Shown: piece after piece, positions 35,390-48,152 of the stretch
How the letters are laid out: the number at the start of each line of letters is the position of its first letter
Numbering within the stretch: position 1 is the stretch's first letter
Source of the DNA: Melieria omissa
Taxonomy: Eukaryota; Arthropoda; Insecta; Diptera; Ulidiidae
NCBI GenBank assembly: GCA_963971225.1
Contig: OZ020267.1
Coordinates: 150,191,927-150,255,926, forward strand
Direction: 5' to 3'
Length of the DNA: 64,000 nucleotides
The notes under the pieces: generated by a model
What the model was told of the DNA's origin: nothing
The model's input: the letters and a program-made list of their open reading frames with translations, nothing else
Databases searched by the model: none
Position numbers and translations under genes: made by a program

Positions 35390-38300
35390 AATTGCAGCTT
35401 CCGCCTTTTTTTTTAATAACTTTTGAACTCATAAAGTTAGAGTAATGAAATTTTGACACGTGATCAAGGAGATTTTGGGTTTTGACATACCTACTCTTCA
35501 AGAAAATTTTTTAAAAATTTTCAAGGATACAAAGGATTAAAATTTTCAAAGGATGTTTTTCATGTTCTTTTTTTACAAAGAGATAAAAAATCAATTTTAT
35601 TTAAATTCTTTAGCCTTTCCTCTTTCATTTGATATACATATTGCCATATTTTAACGAGGTTAATTATTTTTTATTATTTTTTTATGCCTTTCAAAATTTT
35701 GAAGTCTTTTTAAAAGGACAAAAGATGTAGAAATGAAAAACTGAGTACGCAGTATTACTATATTTGGTCTCTAGTTTCACGCCCATATGGATTTTTTATG
35801 GTGCGAAAATTTTTTGTTATTTTTGTCACACAGTGTTACCAGCCACCAAAAACCATTAAGAACAAAATTAAAAAAATTATATGATTTAAAATGACAGAAA
35901 ATTTCTTCAGCGCATCCAAGTCTTAGTGGGACTGGATCAGTGGCGCACACAGGAGGGGGATCGGGGGTACAAAGCGTCCCAAACACAAAACATATTAACT
36001 TACTAACTTACTTACTTACTTATAAAATATGGTTTCAAATGGTATTCGGCTCAAAAGTTGTACGCAAACCTCTATGTGCCACTGGACTGGATCAATATGC
36101 GTTGAAAATAAACATCGAAAAATAACATAAAAACTGTTAGCCGTTTGTTAAGTCGCAAGCAAAAGTTATTTACAGTTGAGCTTCAATTCGGTTTTCATTG
36201 CCATTTTCCAATAATAGCAAAGAATTGTTCCAACTTGAAGCTATATAAATGTACTAAATCAAAGCATTAAAACCGAAATTCCCCAAACAAAAAATGCACT
36301 TATCAGTCGGCCAAGAAAATTGCTGGATAGATAAAACGAAACGAAATAATAAAATCCCATTGCCAACAACGTTTGAAGGAAATGCCAGCTGCAATAAATC
36401 TTAATGTGCTTTGTTGCTTATCCCGAAGCGCTCTCACTGCACTTCATCTAACATTTTGAAGCATTTTTTGCTTCTTCCGCTTCGCAATTTTATACCAAAA
36501 TTTAAAGTGTGCTTTATTGTTTGTCCATAAATCTTGCTTAGTGTGCGCAAACAGACACAAATACAAACACATTCACACACATACATGTGAGCAAGCAATA
36601 AATGTAGCCAAATACAGCGTACAGTACAACAACAATATAACAATTAAGAGCAACAACAACAACAAGAGACCATAATAATCGCACTGATAAGAAGGAATCG
36701 TATTTATAACTGAAGCGCACTTTCGCCAAGCTGACAGCGCACACACACACATAAATATATTTGAACTCTTCTACAGACATTTTGATGTTGCTTGCAGCCA
36801 GACTGTGACGAGTGGACAGCGAAAGAAGTGACAATATGGCAACTGAACAAACAAGCAGCCACTGAACTCAATGACTGCGTCGCAGGCATTGCACATGTAT
36901 GTGTGTTTGAGTGCGAGTGTGTGTGTTTGGACGCTTCAGTTGCTGTCGTACAGCAGTGACAACGCCAGCAAAGCAGCACTTCAGCATTGCTTGCTGTTAT
37001 TATTATTATTTTCATTGCTCATAGTGACTGGCAACTGTTGTTATTGTTTGTATTGTTGTTGTTGCTGTTGCTGTTGTTGTCATTGCCATTAAGCTGGCTG
37101 TTAGTTGCACTCGCCGCATTTGTGTCTGGCTTTGTTCGCTTTTGTTTTGTTGATTGCCTGTCGCTGCTGCGTTTCACTTCTTGCACCCGTTGCTATTAAT
37201 GTTGTTGCTATTGTTGTTGTTGTTGTTGTTATTGTGTGTGTCTACTATATATCGCTGATAATGCGCCACAGCAACATGCTGCAATTCACCTCATTGTTGT
37301 TGTTGTAGTTGTTGTTGCAACCATCGCGTCAGTTATTTGTTTGGCTTTGGACCTCTGCTCGCCCATTTGTCGTCTGTCGCTTTGTCTGCTGCCATCGCGC
37401 CAGCCGCACTGTCCGCTTTCCGTTCGCAACATTTTTTTTTTGTTTTATTCAATGCGGTAATTTTTCGTGATTTGTTTTTTGTTTTTTGTTTTTGTATTTT
37501 TGTTTGTTTTTGCTGTCATTCTTTATGTGCTTTGGCTGTGCGCCGACCTTATTTTTCTGCATTTAATGTGAGAATCAACTGTGAAAGTGGAACGCAAGCG
37601 TTTGCCATTGCTTGCGTCTGGAACAGTGGGCGAAGTGGTGGTGAGGGGGATGAATGGCGGCAGTGACAGCTGAAGACACACACACACTCATAGGGAGTAA
37701 AAGTTGTTGTTATTGTTGTTGTTATTGTATATTTAAAATACTTTGTCTGGCCATCGAGTGTCTTCTTTGAATTGCAACTATTGTTGTTGTTGTACTTTTA
37801 TTGTTGCCATGTCTATTGTATTGTTTGTTAGGTTTTCATCGTTATCATAGTTGTTGTTGTCTAGTTATTATATACATAGTTTGTTATTTTTGTTAAATTT
37901 GTTGTTCTTATCATATTCTTCTCTTCATGTTCTTTTCTTATTGTTTTTGTTGTTGCCATTTGTCAACATTGTAGTCAATGTATTGAATTGTCTTCATAGT
38001 TGTTATTGTTATTGTCACAATTTGTACATAATGTTTGTTGTTGTTATAGTTATTGCAATCATTACTCTTCTTTTTGTTGTTGTTGTTGCTATTTCTGTTT
38101 TCATTGTTGTTATAGTAATTGTAATCATTACTCTTGTTGTTCTTGTTGCTATTTCTATTTCTATTTTCATGGCTATCTCTATTTTACTTTTTTTTTGCCA
38201 TTATGGCCTCTATTGTTGTTTTTGTTGTCTCCGTCCGTATTGTTGGCGTTCATGATTGCTGCCGAGAATGGAAGGTTAACTGCGGCCGCCTTCTGTGCGC

Positions 38301-38808
38301 GTCTAGACGGCGCCAGCCAAAGTGTTGTCAGCACACAGACTGACATGCAGTAGCACAGCAATTGTTGTTGTTCCTTTCAGTTTGACTTTTGTTTGGCACA
38401 CGAATTTTCGCTGCGGCCGCATTGGTTTTTTGGTTTTTTTTATTTCATTTTGGCAAGCAGCCTTGGCAAAGTTCGAACGATTTCACAGTCGCCCGAAAAA
38501 TGGTGGAACATTGTTGGGTAACAAGCAAGCAACTTTAAATTGAGTTATGCCGCATTGATTTTGATTTCATTTATTCAGTTAACATTCACAAAAATCACAC
38601 ATTTCATGCTTGCAATTGGATTTTGTAGCATACTTTTGGGGTGAAATACTGATATCTAAAGGTAATGTTGAATTAAGCGAGGGTGAGTGTAGTACCAGGG
38701 GCTTTAAAAAATACCCATTGTGGGTTCCTTCACATAGGTGAAGCAATGTTCAACTGTCTCTCGAATCGCACTGTAGCCAACAAACCAATTTGACTTTTTG
38801 ATTAAATT

Positions 38809-38822
38809 TAGTAGAATCGATA
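38809..38822. other. Empty target site for the tRNA-derived SINE
   Basis: TAGTAGAATCGATA followed by ATTCAACTTCTG; copy B has TAGTAGAATCGATG on both sides of the SINE. Confidence 0.9.
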
Positions 38823-39985
38823 ATTCAACTTCTGTTTCTTTGCTGATTATTATTGATGGGGATAGTGCACTGCGACCTCGTAGATCTATTGTGCCCCCTT
38901 CTTGGACCTCAAAGACAATCAGTGAGTCCAGTATTCTTTGCTGATACTAAACTGGAATCTACGCCTAAAACTTGGCTTACAATTTTTTGTAGCGTGGCTC
39001 AGTCACATTTTTTTCCCTTTCGGAACGATCTAACAAGCGCAGCACTCAGACAATTATACGTCCATTGTACTACGACTTGTTGTTCCCTGTTCCTCTGTCA
39101 CATAGAAAGTGTTCTTTTGTCTCTGTTTTTTCATCATCATCATAGCTTCGACAGACATCACAGGACGAGGGTAAAGTGAGCCATGGTACTTACGCCAAAT
39201 TAGGTCCATTGTATCGCTAATCCCTTCGAATTAGTAGGTCTGAAATCATTCATACTTGTAAGAGACTTTACAAGTCAACTCCCTTGTATTCCAGCCCAAT
39301 TGGCAGAGTGTCCTGTGTGCACTCTGATGAGCTGCTTGAGAAGTACAACTCAGCAATAACACTATTCTTGTCTTCATTATGGATGAAAGCAAACTAAATG
39401 ATCCCTTAGTTTCCGAAAGATTCAATGTCCAAGTATGTTTTCCTCTCTCTTTTTCTCTCAGTATTCAGTTAAAGTTTCAATGTAAAAGAATGCAAGCAAA
39501 AGGTTATTCGGGAATTTGTTAGAGAGCTCAACCCCTCTTCTTACTAGCAAATGAACGAACTAATTTTTGTCGATAGTACAGTCCAAGAAAACCCAGCAAA
39601 AAGTGACATCGTTATGTGGTCACAACTTTGTATAATCTCTTATGTCATAACTACTTCTGATGTGAGAAATTTTTAAGTCATGCCAGAAGAAGAATTAATC
39701 CTTCGTCTTCCAGTCATAATTTTTTTTTTCTATAATGTGTTAAAGTATTTATAGAATCACATGTTTTCATGAAATGTGAGACCAGCAATGTTTTCTTCAA
39801 TTTTTATTTTTTTTTAATTTTTCCGAAATTTCAATTTTTTATGTGTCTTGCAGTTCGAAAATAAATTACTAAGGAGTACAATTTTCAAGGATTATATCTT
39901 CAAATATAATGTTAAAAAAAATTCAGAATCGATCGCGATCGAATGGAATCCTTCAATTTTATTTGTTCTTGCCGTGAGTGTAAGG

Positions 39986-40062
39986 ACTGCGCAAAAGGGG
40001 TTTTTCGATTTCCGAAGTGGTGATTGGGACGTTGAGGATGCCCCACGCTCTGGTCGTTTTGA
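39986..40062 (+). pseudogene. Mariner transposase N-terminal fragment
   Basis: Reads TAQKGFFDFRSGDWDVED then APRSGR, the conserved HTH-to-linker block of mariner transposases (family form: QKWF.KFRSGDF.LEDAPRSGR). About 26 codons survive; after it the sequence jumps to flank shared with copy B (GACACACCCAACCTACG). In copy B the same site keeps the C-terminal part instead. Confidence 0.8.
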
Positions 40063-42013
40063 GGACACACCCAACCTACGTCAATTTCTATGTGCTCAGC
40101 TGTTTGGCTACAAACAAAAAACGAAAAAATCCCACTACAACAACAACAACCAACAGTGCCACCTAAATATGTACATGAATTTCTTCTTTTGTGACTAACA
40201 AGCAAAAATTTGTCTACATTTGTCGGCTGCATATTTTGTCACTTTTTCCCGCTGCCAGAAAAGGGACTTTTCTCAGACACTTTCACACACACAGCGCAGT
40301 GCCTGAGCAAACAAACGCAAAGCACAGAACATTCATCTTCATTTATAAATGTCAATTGCTGCAAGGACATCACCACAAATAAAAAACCACAACAACAACA
40401 TTAAAAACTCAACCAACAGCGCCAACAATTGGAATCCACAATTTCAATGTTTTTTTGTTTTTGTTTTGTTTTTATTGTATTATTATTTTTGTGTTTGTTC
40501 ATTTTTGTGGGACTTTGTTACCGCATGAAAAATTCAATTCAAATACTATTTTATTTATCTCAATTTGATTTTATTGCGAAATCAAGCAACTTTCAGCGTT
40601 TTACAAGCAGCCAATTTCGACAACGACGAATCAGCAATGCATGCAGCCACGTTGAGGTGCTTATTTAAATAAATCGACTGCTCATGCATACGAAATGAAG
40701 GTGAATCAGCCAGGCTGCCAGGTGAGACTGTCAAAGCAGCAGCAGCCACACTTGAATTCGGTCGAAGTTGGAGTCGGAGCCGGAGTCGGAAGATTGCTTT
40801 GTTATTTGATAGTGTTTAATGGCAGCAGTATTGATTTGCATGTGTGAGTGTGTGAGTGTGTGTGTGTGTGTTTACATTGCAAGCTCAGCAACGTTTCGTA
40901 TTACGCAAAGCAGCACAAATGACTTTGGCTGATGTTGAGCGCAATGATTTGCGAAAAGACAAGCTCAACTGCTACTCAACTGTTGGCTGCTTTCGCTCGG
41001 ATTACATGTTTTTTAGCATTTTTCTAGTCTTTTGAAAAAGTCCTTTCGAAACGTGAAAGCAGAAAATTCTGCAACTCCCCGTTTTTTTTCAAGTTTCTTA
41101 AGCCGCTTAGAAGGAAAACATTGGCTGAGCGACTGTTGTCAACGTTGCGCTGTCAGTGTCACTCAAAAATATGCGTCAGACAATGCGCTGTGTTAGTCTA
41201 GTTTTAGGCATGTAGCAGAAACTGTCAAGCGCTGAAATGGTTTTTTTTAACGCTATTTCTTTTTTAATTTTTTGGTGTAACAGACATGGTTTTTTAGGTT
41301 TCTCGGTTAAAGCTAAATGAGAAATAGGGCGACAAGTCAGGCTGTGGTTTTGTTTGCTAAAAACTCATTGTGTTAGTGTTTTCATCATGGATCTTTCTTC
41401 TTCACCATCGACCTTCAATGAAGTTTGCCATTTTTTAAGAAAAAAATAATCATTTTATGTTTTCAACACCAAGAATTTGTCTCTCAAAAAAGCGCCATTA
41501 CGTTTTTACTATCAACGTTGGCAATTCTTTGCAATTTTGCTCAATTTTTCTGAATTTTTCTGAATGTTTTTTCCACACATTGTTTATGCACTCGACAGTC
41601 AACTTGGCGAACGCATTCATCTTCATCGTTGAAAATTTGGTGTGACACTCCAATTGGACGCTGACGGACAGCATTTTGCTTGTACTCAAATGCACATTGC
41701 AATTTTTGCGACTCGTTGCGTGCACAACACACACACACTGGCAGCATTTTTCGACACTGTATGTGTGTGCGGAATTTTTCATTTTTATATTTTGTACCAA
41801 TAAACATAGCAATGCATCATTGTGCGTTGAGAGTTTTGTGCTGAAAATCTTCAAAATATTATGAAGAAATTTTTCAAGAGGAAAATGATGAGTTGGGAGT
41901 AGTAAAAAAATACTAAAAATTGAAAACTATGCAATTTTGTTTAGCATGAAAATAGATGTGTTGAAAAGGATTTCATTTTGTGTAATCAAAAATTGTTTTT
42001 TTATGTTCACTGA
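40063..42013. other. Non-coding part of copy A
   Basis: Matches 62048-64000 closely. No recognised gene; short frames here change between the two copies. Confidence 0.6.
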
Positions 42014-42293
42014 ACTTAACTGAGCATAAATCCTCAACAAGGCTTTCACATCTGGCTTGATTTGGAGCTGTTCGGCGTGCTGTTCCATAACTATGATGTC
42101 GACACTGATTGGTTTGCTTAGAATTCATCTTTTCATTCAATTTTCAATTCATCTTTTTCGCTCGTCCTTGAGTTCTGCTTCCTTGTGATTTTCAGTCAAG
42201 TGCCATTGTTGTAATGCTGAATTGTGGTTTTCTTAGCCTTTGACCTATTTATCGTCCTTTTCTTTGTTGTATCTGTTTGATTGAAGGATCTTT
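42014..42293. other. Single-copy sequence before the gap
   Basis: Continuation of copy A beyond the point where copy B runs off the window; nothing recognised. Confidence 0.6.
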
Positions 42294-42493
42294 NNNNNNN
42301 NNNNNNNNNNNNNNNNNNNNNNNNNNNNNNNNNNNNNNNNNNNNNNNNNNNNNNNNNNNNNNNNNNNNNNNNNNNNNNNNNNNNNNNNNNNNNNNNNNNN
42401 NNNNNNNNNNNNNNNNNNNNNNNNNNNNNNNNNNNNNNNNNNNNNNNNNNNNNNNNNNNNNNNNNNNNNNNNNNNNNNNNNNNNNNNNNNNNN
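42294..42493. other. Assembly gap, exactly 200 N
   Basis: A round-number N run marks a scaffolding join of unknown true size. Copy B begins immediately after it. Confidence 0.99.
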
Positions 42494-43314
42494 ACTTGTC
42501 TTTCATTATCGACCACCAGATTTTTATCTTCTTTGTCTCTCTCTCTGCCCACAGCTTCTTTTGTCTATCTACAAAAACCACCAACCTCTATTGTTCTATG
42601 CTTCTATGTTTCTCTCTCTTGGCCTATCTGACTACAGCTTTACGCTATCTCCTTTTCTTTGACTACCTGCCTACAGCTTCTTTTAAACTTTTTTGTCTTT
42701 CTTCAACAACAAACGGTTTCTAATCTCCTATGTCTCCTTTCCTTTGATGTTTTGACTACAGCATCTTTTTGGGCTTATTTGTCTCTCTTCATTGACCACC
42801 AGCTGTTAATGTTCTACATATGATTCTGTACTTTTGATTATCTGACTAATGTCTCTTTTGCACTTGGATCATTTGTTTATTAAGAATCTTTTCGATGTTT
42901 CTATCTATGCTCCCTCTCTCTCTTCGGGCTAACCAAATTGATATTTTTTCTTATTAGTCTCCATCATTATTTTACTATCCAACCCCTGTTTCTGTGGACT
43001 CTCTGATTATAACTTCCTAGAGTCATTTCGTTCATTTTTTCTGCCATTGACTTACGCTTTTGTTAATGATTTTCATTGACTATCCGCCCTTTTTTGTCAT
43101 TTCTTGTATTTCTTTCTTTAATTACGTGGATCACATTCTTATAAAACCTTCTCTTCTGTGTATTATGCAACAGCTTTGTTTGCTCATTTAATTCTTGCAT
43201 AATTTTTTTCTTTCTGTTCCTTAATTCCTGCCTTTTTCATATTTTTGTCTTTCTCACTTCCTCATCTTTCTTCGTATTCGTCTTTTTCTTCTCCTCCTTC
43301 ACTCTTTTTTATTT

Positions 43315-44312
43315 TCTTTTCTCTTCTCTCTTCTCTCTTCTCTCTTCTCTTCTCTCTCTTCTCTCTTCTCTCTTCTCTCTTCCTCTTCTCTCTTCTCTCT
43401 TCTCTCTTCTCTCTTCTCTCTTCTCTCTTCTCTCTTCTCTCTTCTCTCTTCTCTCTCTCTCTTCTCTCTTCTCTCTTCTCTCTTCTCTCTTCTCTCTTCT
43501 CTCTTCTCTCTCTCTCTTCTCTCTTCACTCTTCTCTCTTCTCTCTTCTCTCCTCTCTCTTCTCTCTTCTCTCTTCACTCTTCTCTCTCCTCTTTCTCTCT
43601 TCTCTCTTCTCTCTTCTCTCTTCTCTCTTCTCTCTTCTCTCTTCTCTCTTCTCTCTTCTCTCTTCTCTCTTCTCTCTTCTCTCTTCTCTCTTCTCTCTTC
43701 TCTCTTCTCTCTTCTCTCTTCTCTCTTCTCTCTTCTCTCTCTCTCTTCTCTCTTCTCTCTTCTCTCTTCTCTCTTCTCTCTTCTCTCTTCTCTCTTCTCT
43801 CTTCTCTCATCTCTCTTCTCTCTTCTCTCTTCTCTCTTCTCTTCTCTCTTCTCTCTTCTCTCTTCTCTCTCCTCTCTTCTCTCTTCTCTCTTTTCTCTCT
43901 TCTCTCTTCTCTCTTCTCTCTTCTCTCTTCTCTCTTCTCTCTTCTCTCTTCTCTCTTCTCTCTTCTCTCTTCTCTCTTCTCTCTCTCTCTCTTCTCTCTT
44001 CTCTCTTCTCTCATCTCTCTTCTCTCTTTCTCTCTTCTCTCTTCCTCTCTTCTCTCTTCTCTCTTCTCTCTTCTCTCTTCTCTCTTCTCTCTCTCTCTTC
44101 TTCTCTCTTCTCTCTTCTCTCTTCTCTCTCTCTCTCTTCTCTCTTCTCTCTTCTCTCTTCTCTCTTCTCTCTTCTCTCTTCTCTCTTCTCTCTTCTCTCT
44201 TCTCTCTTCTCTCTTCTCTCTTCTCTCTTCTCTCTTCTCTCTCTCTCTTCACTCTTCTCTCTTCTCTCCTCTCTCTTCTCTCTTCACTCTTCACTCTTCT
44301 CTCTCCTCTCCT
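43315..44312. repeat. (CTCTTCT)n heptamer array, about 1 kb pure polypyrimidine
   Basis: Almost the whole kilobase is C/T on the plus strand, built from CTCTTCT with occasional shorter units and rare A interruptions (CACTC, CATCT). Long Ser-Leu-Phe and Arg-Glu-Lys chance frames arise on the two strands and are not genes. It sits where copy A has (TTCTAC)n, between the same flanking CTCACTTCCT blocks. Confidence 0.97.
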
Positions 44313-44477
44313 CTATCTTCTCTCTTTCTCACTTCCTAATCTTGGGTCTTCTTCTACTTTATGTTCATCTTCATTTTCATCTTCATATACATCTTCTTCT
44401 TTTCTTTTCTCTCTTCTTTCTTCTCTCTTCTGTCTTCTCTCTTCTATGTTCTTTGTTTTCTCTTCTCTCTTCTGTGT

Positions 44478-44631
44478 GAGTGACAAAACTTTCAAGAGTT
44501 AGTTAAAAGCACAGAGAAGTGTGGAATTTCTCTTCCCTTTTCTCTCATCTCTCATCTCACTTCTCTCTTTTCTTTTCCTCATGTCTCTTCCTCACTTCTC
44601 TGTGCTTTTAACTAACAAAGTTTTGTCACTC
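44478..44631. repeat. Inverted repeat, about 40-bp arms, copy B only
   Basis: GAGTGACAAAACTTT...TTAGTTAAAAGCACAGAG (44478-44521) and its complement CTCTGTGCTTTTAACTAA...AAAGTTTTGTCACTC (44593-44631) form a near-perfect hairpin with a ~71-nt pyrimidine-rich loop and one small bulge in the left arm. Copy A has only the right-arm sequence (near 30985-31010), so the left arm is a local inverted duplication or an assembly foldback. Confidence 0.8.
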
Positions 44632-46744
44632 TTTTGCTTCATTCTTTGTTTGACCAATGCTTCTGCGTATTCCTCTCACTTTTTGCGCTCTGATCTCTTT
44701 CTTCTTCTTTTTTCTGTTCTTTTTCTTCTTTTAAATACCAAGCCCAATTTCTTTTTATCTTTCTCTCCCTCTCGGTTCCGGCAGCATGACTACAACTTGT
44801 TCAATGCATTTCTGGCAGTCTTTGACTAATAACTTTTAGCCTCTAGCTGATTTTGTGCCTCTTGAATTGCTTTCCTCTTCTACTCTTTTTCTAATCACTT
44901 CTATGACTTTCCCTTCTTAACTATTTAACTAAAAGACCTTTTCTCCAGAGAGTGATATAAGTATGTACTTTTCGGTCAATTAGTTTCAACTTTATGCGAC
45001 CATTTGCTGTCTGAACAAACTCGACAGTCTCTCAATATTGGAATCGATTTTCATGGCACTGCAGATTCCAGTCCAGTCTTTAAAGACTCAATTATCCTTC
45101 TTTCTTACTACCTAAACTTAACCCGATTTTTACACACACACACACACAGCCTCTTTTCTTTTTTTTTAATAATAAATTGAAAATTTAAAATTTTTTAAAA
45201 TTTTAAATTTTAAATAATAAATATTGCAACTGTGCTCTTCGCTTAAATTCCATTCCTTTTTTAATTCATTAAACTCCCATAAAAACTACAGTTTTTATAT
45301 AATTCCAACCATATTTTTATTACGGTTGCACACATTTGCTTAAGCTTCTAATTATTTTTGCACTACGAGTACTCTTCATAGCTTTCATTTGCTGCTGCAA
45401 CTTTTTTGCTACATAAATATATTTCTTTTTCTATAGTACCACAGTTTTCACAATTTCCAAAATAATCCCCACACAGTGCTTTAAAGTTAAAAAATTCATG
45501 GTAATTCCTGGTTTTAACGCGCACATTAACGCATTGAGATGTGTGAGTGTGTGCGTATGCGTGTGCAGTGGTTAAAAATGCACTCGATCGAGTCATTTGG
45601 CTATTTGGCGTTTTGTTTTGATTGAAGTCTTCAGTTGGAAAATCACAGTTGCATATTGCAACTATCTGCTGCCGGTCGGCGAGCCCCTCGAAACGCCTCG
45701 CATGGTTCGCGCAGTTTTTGTGTTTTCCGCATGATTTTACTTATGCAATGCGTTGAGCCATGTTCCGTCAACCGGTTTATTTGCTGCTCCAAAAAATATA
45801 CATAAAAAATATATATTTTCCGCCACGCCACGTCACAATGCTTCCTCGGTTGCAGTAAAAAACCGGAGCTTTTTAATTTTGCCACCTTTTAGCAGCCGCT
45901 GCCGAGTGCCGGACTCTTAAATGGAACAGCGTCGAGTGCTGGTTTTCAACACAACAACGGCGCACAAATTATTTTTTCCAACTTGCAATTGTTTTTGTTG
46001 GTGTTGTTGTTGTTTTTCGCAAACAGTAACCGGCCGCAGGCGAGCTGAGTAGTTGAAATCTGCAACTGCCCAGTTGTCGAGCACTTTCACACACTACACA
46101 CACACACACACATACACTCACACTGACACAAATACAAGCACCAGTAGGCATGTTGTGCTCACATGACGCGGCACGTTGCAAGTTCGATGCAGTGTTTCAG
46201 AAAAAATACGAAAATGCCTTTTGCTGCATGTTTAAAATTGCTTTAAAATAAACGAAATCAACTCGGCGAGTATTTTTTATAGCAAACATTTCTGCTGCTG
46301 CCGTTTTTTCCTTAATTTTACTTGCCAAAGTGGTTTTTTCGTTTCAATTTCCTCACATATAAAAATTGCTATGTTTGTGCAACTTGTTTTTTTGTGAATT
46401 ATTAAACGGTTCACTGCTGGCCGAGGGGCGTTTTATTATTTTTAATAAAAACACAATTCGGCTTAATTGCGAAAAAATACATTCAAATTAAATATAAACC
46501 GAAAACAATAATGCCAGCAAATCAATTTAAAAGTATTTAGTGCACTTAATGCAATTGACGAGTGCCTGGCGTGGCGGCGTGAACGGCTCGAACGGCGCAA
46601 CGATTAACTGCGATAAATGATCACGCAGTGTCCATTTAACGCTCATCGAATGTTTTTTCCATGCCATGTTGATTTAAAGGCGTTGTTTTTATTAAATATT
46701 TAAACGCTGAATGGGGTTTTAATGCTGCTTAAAAAATTAAAATA
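44632..46744. other. Non-coding part of copy B
   Basis: Matches about 31000-33619. CA/TG runs near 45134-45148 and 46097-46112. No gene. Confidence 0.6.
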
Positions 46745-47720
46745 AAAAATTAATTGAAAAAAAGGAAAAAGAATGAAAAAGAATAAAAATGGCAGCTTTG
46801 CAATTTGTTATTCTTTGAGTTGAATTAAATGGCATCCTAAAAGTATGCTTTCAATTTCACACTTAAAGTTTGCCTACTGGTGATTTGTGTTTAGTACAAG
46901 CACAAGTTTTCAGAGCATACTTTTAGGCTGGATAAGCTACAAACTATCCATCATGCTTCTGTGATGAAAACCTTCGTCGTTATTGGGAACAAAATCGGAA
47001 ATTAAAATAAAAAATTAATTAATAAAAAGGAAAAATAGTGAAATTGACAGCCTTGCAATTATTTGTAATTCTTTTCTGAAGGAAGTTGAATTAAATGACA
47101 TCCTAAAACTATGCTTTCAATTGCACACTTAAAGCTTGCCACCAATAAGGTTTGTGTTTGGTGCAAGCATACATTTTTATGGCATACTTTTAGGCTGGAT
47201 AAACTATAAGCAATCCATTAAGCTTCTGTCATGGACACCTTCGTCGTTATTGGGAAAAAAATCGGAAATTAATATAAAAAATTCATTAAAAAAAGGGAAA
47301 AGAACAAAAATGGCAGATTTGCAATTTGTTATTGTTGTTGTTGTATTTGTTCAATTGGAAATAACATCCTAATGCTTTCAATTTCACACTTAAAGTTTGT
47401 CATCAATAAAGTTTGTGTTTGGTGCAAGCATAAGTTTTGATGGCATACTTTTAGGCTGTATAAGCTATAAGCTATCCATCATGCTTCGGTCATGGAAACC
47501 CTCAAAAAATCGTACAGTCGATTTTCACAATTTTTTCTTTGGACAAATTTTTCATCAGCAAAATCATTTGGATGGAAACAGGTGGCAGTCCCTTAGTGAT
47601 AGGTTTAGACTATAAGGTGAATGCATAAGAAGCTTCTAGAGCTTCTGACGCACCATTATTTATGTGTGTGACCTGGCGTTGTCCTTTGATGAAACATAAT
47701 TTTTTTCATATTCACTCACA
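46745..47720 (-). pseudogene. Mariner transposase 3' end, tandemly triplicated relic (copy B)
   Basis: Counterpart of 33620-34570, with unit landmarks near 46890, 47157 and 47417. The minus strand carries the same broken C-terminal mariner text, including DNAR and RQKL fragments in the last unit. Multiple stops; inactive. Confidence 0.65.
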
Positions 47721-47827
47721 CACCCGCTCACTTCTGAGCAATTGCTTTCTTCTGACGGTTCAATTGATGACAGTACAAGTTCTGATGGAACACAATTCAT
47801 CTCCCAGTGACAAAAGTTGATTGATTT

Positions 47828-48150
47828 TTAACATTCGAAAGACTATTGCGGTCTTAAAAAAATAAATGTGATCAAAGCAAAAGTTGATAGCAATATTAAA
47901 AGAAATACAGATATATAAAAATAAAAAACCGAAATTCCATTTTTAAATATCTGTATTTTCTTTAGTACAACTTTAGTATCAACTTTTGCTTTGGTGACTT
48001 TAATATTTTTATCGGGTTTAAGAATTAGTTCTACAATGAGGGTTCTACAAAAACAATTAGCTATATCCGATGTGTACTTTTCGAGATATCAACCGATATA
48101 ATATGTAGTTTTTGTAGGTATGGAAAACTTGCGGTCTTTTTCAAGCGATA
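47828..48150. mobile_element. Fold-back MITE related to the 28.4-kb element
   Basis: Begins at TTAA (47828-47831) with CATTCGAAAGAC and ends near 48150 with the complement of CTTGAAAAAGACC. The right end lacks a clear TTAA and abuts a SINE. It contains a long internal inverted repeat: AAAGCAAAAGTTGATA (about 47877) pairs with TATCAACTTTTGCTTT (about 47978), and AAATACAGATAT pairs with ATATCTGTATTT. Related to 28448-28690, which has lost the left hairpin arm. Absent from the matching position in copy A (near 34655). Confidence 0.65.
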
Positions 48151-48152
48151 TC

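Larger units (their letters stand above)
34571..39985. other. Non-coding part of copy A with the BEL and SINE empty sites
   Basis: Matches B across the BEL and SINE insertion points. About 36950-38220 is dense in (TTG/GTT)n and gives Leu/Val/Cys-rich chance frames. No gene recognised. Confidence 0.6.
29249..42013 (+). repeat. Large direct duplication, copy A
   Basis: This segment matches 42494-64000 in order and orientation. Paired blocks are 29249-30046 with 42494-43290; 30960-34640 with 44590-47790; 34650-35384 with 48540-49265; 35385-38821 with 56398-59925; 38822-39735 with 60322-61026; 40063-42013 with 62048-64000. Stretches of ~200 bp are identical or differ by one base (for example near 36361-36560 against 57413-57612). 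Differences are concentrated in mobile-element insertions and simple repeats. Either one haplotype of a locus assembled twice or a real tandem duplication. Confidence 0.92.

Noticed and set aside
37851..38255. Val/Ile/Leu-rich membrane-like frame, also at 58911-59399
   Set aside because: Produced by (TTG/GTT)n and TTAT-rich DNA; the two copies differ by indels that change the frame length.
39929..39942. 14-bp perfect palindrome TCGATCGCGATCGA
   Set aside because: Isolated, with no partner site or context to support a regulatory role.
42196..42723. Frames running through the N gap
   Set aside because: Artefact of translating Ns.
43245..44339. Ser-Leu-Phe frame of 364 aa and Arg-Glu-Lys frame of 331 aa
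   Set aside because: Translation of the CTCTTCT heptamer array; no non-repetitive sequence.
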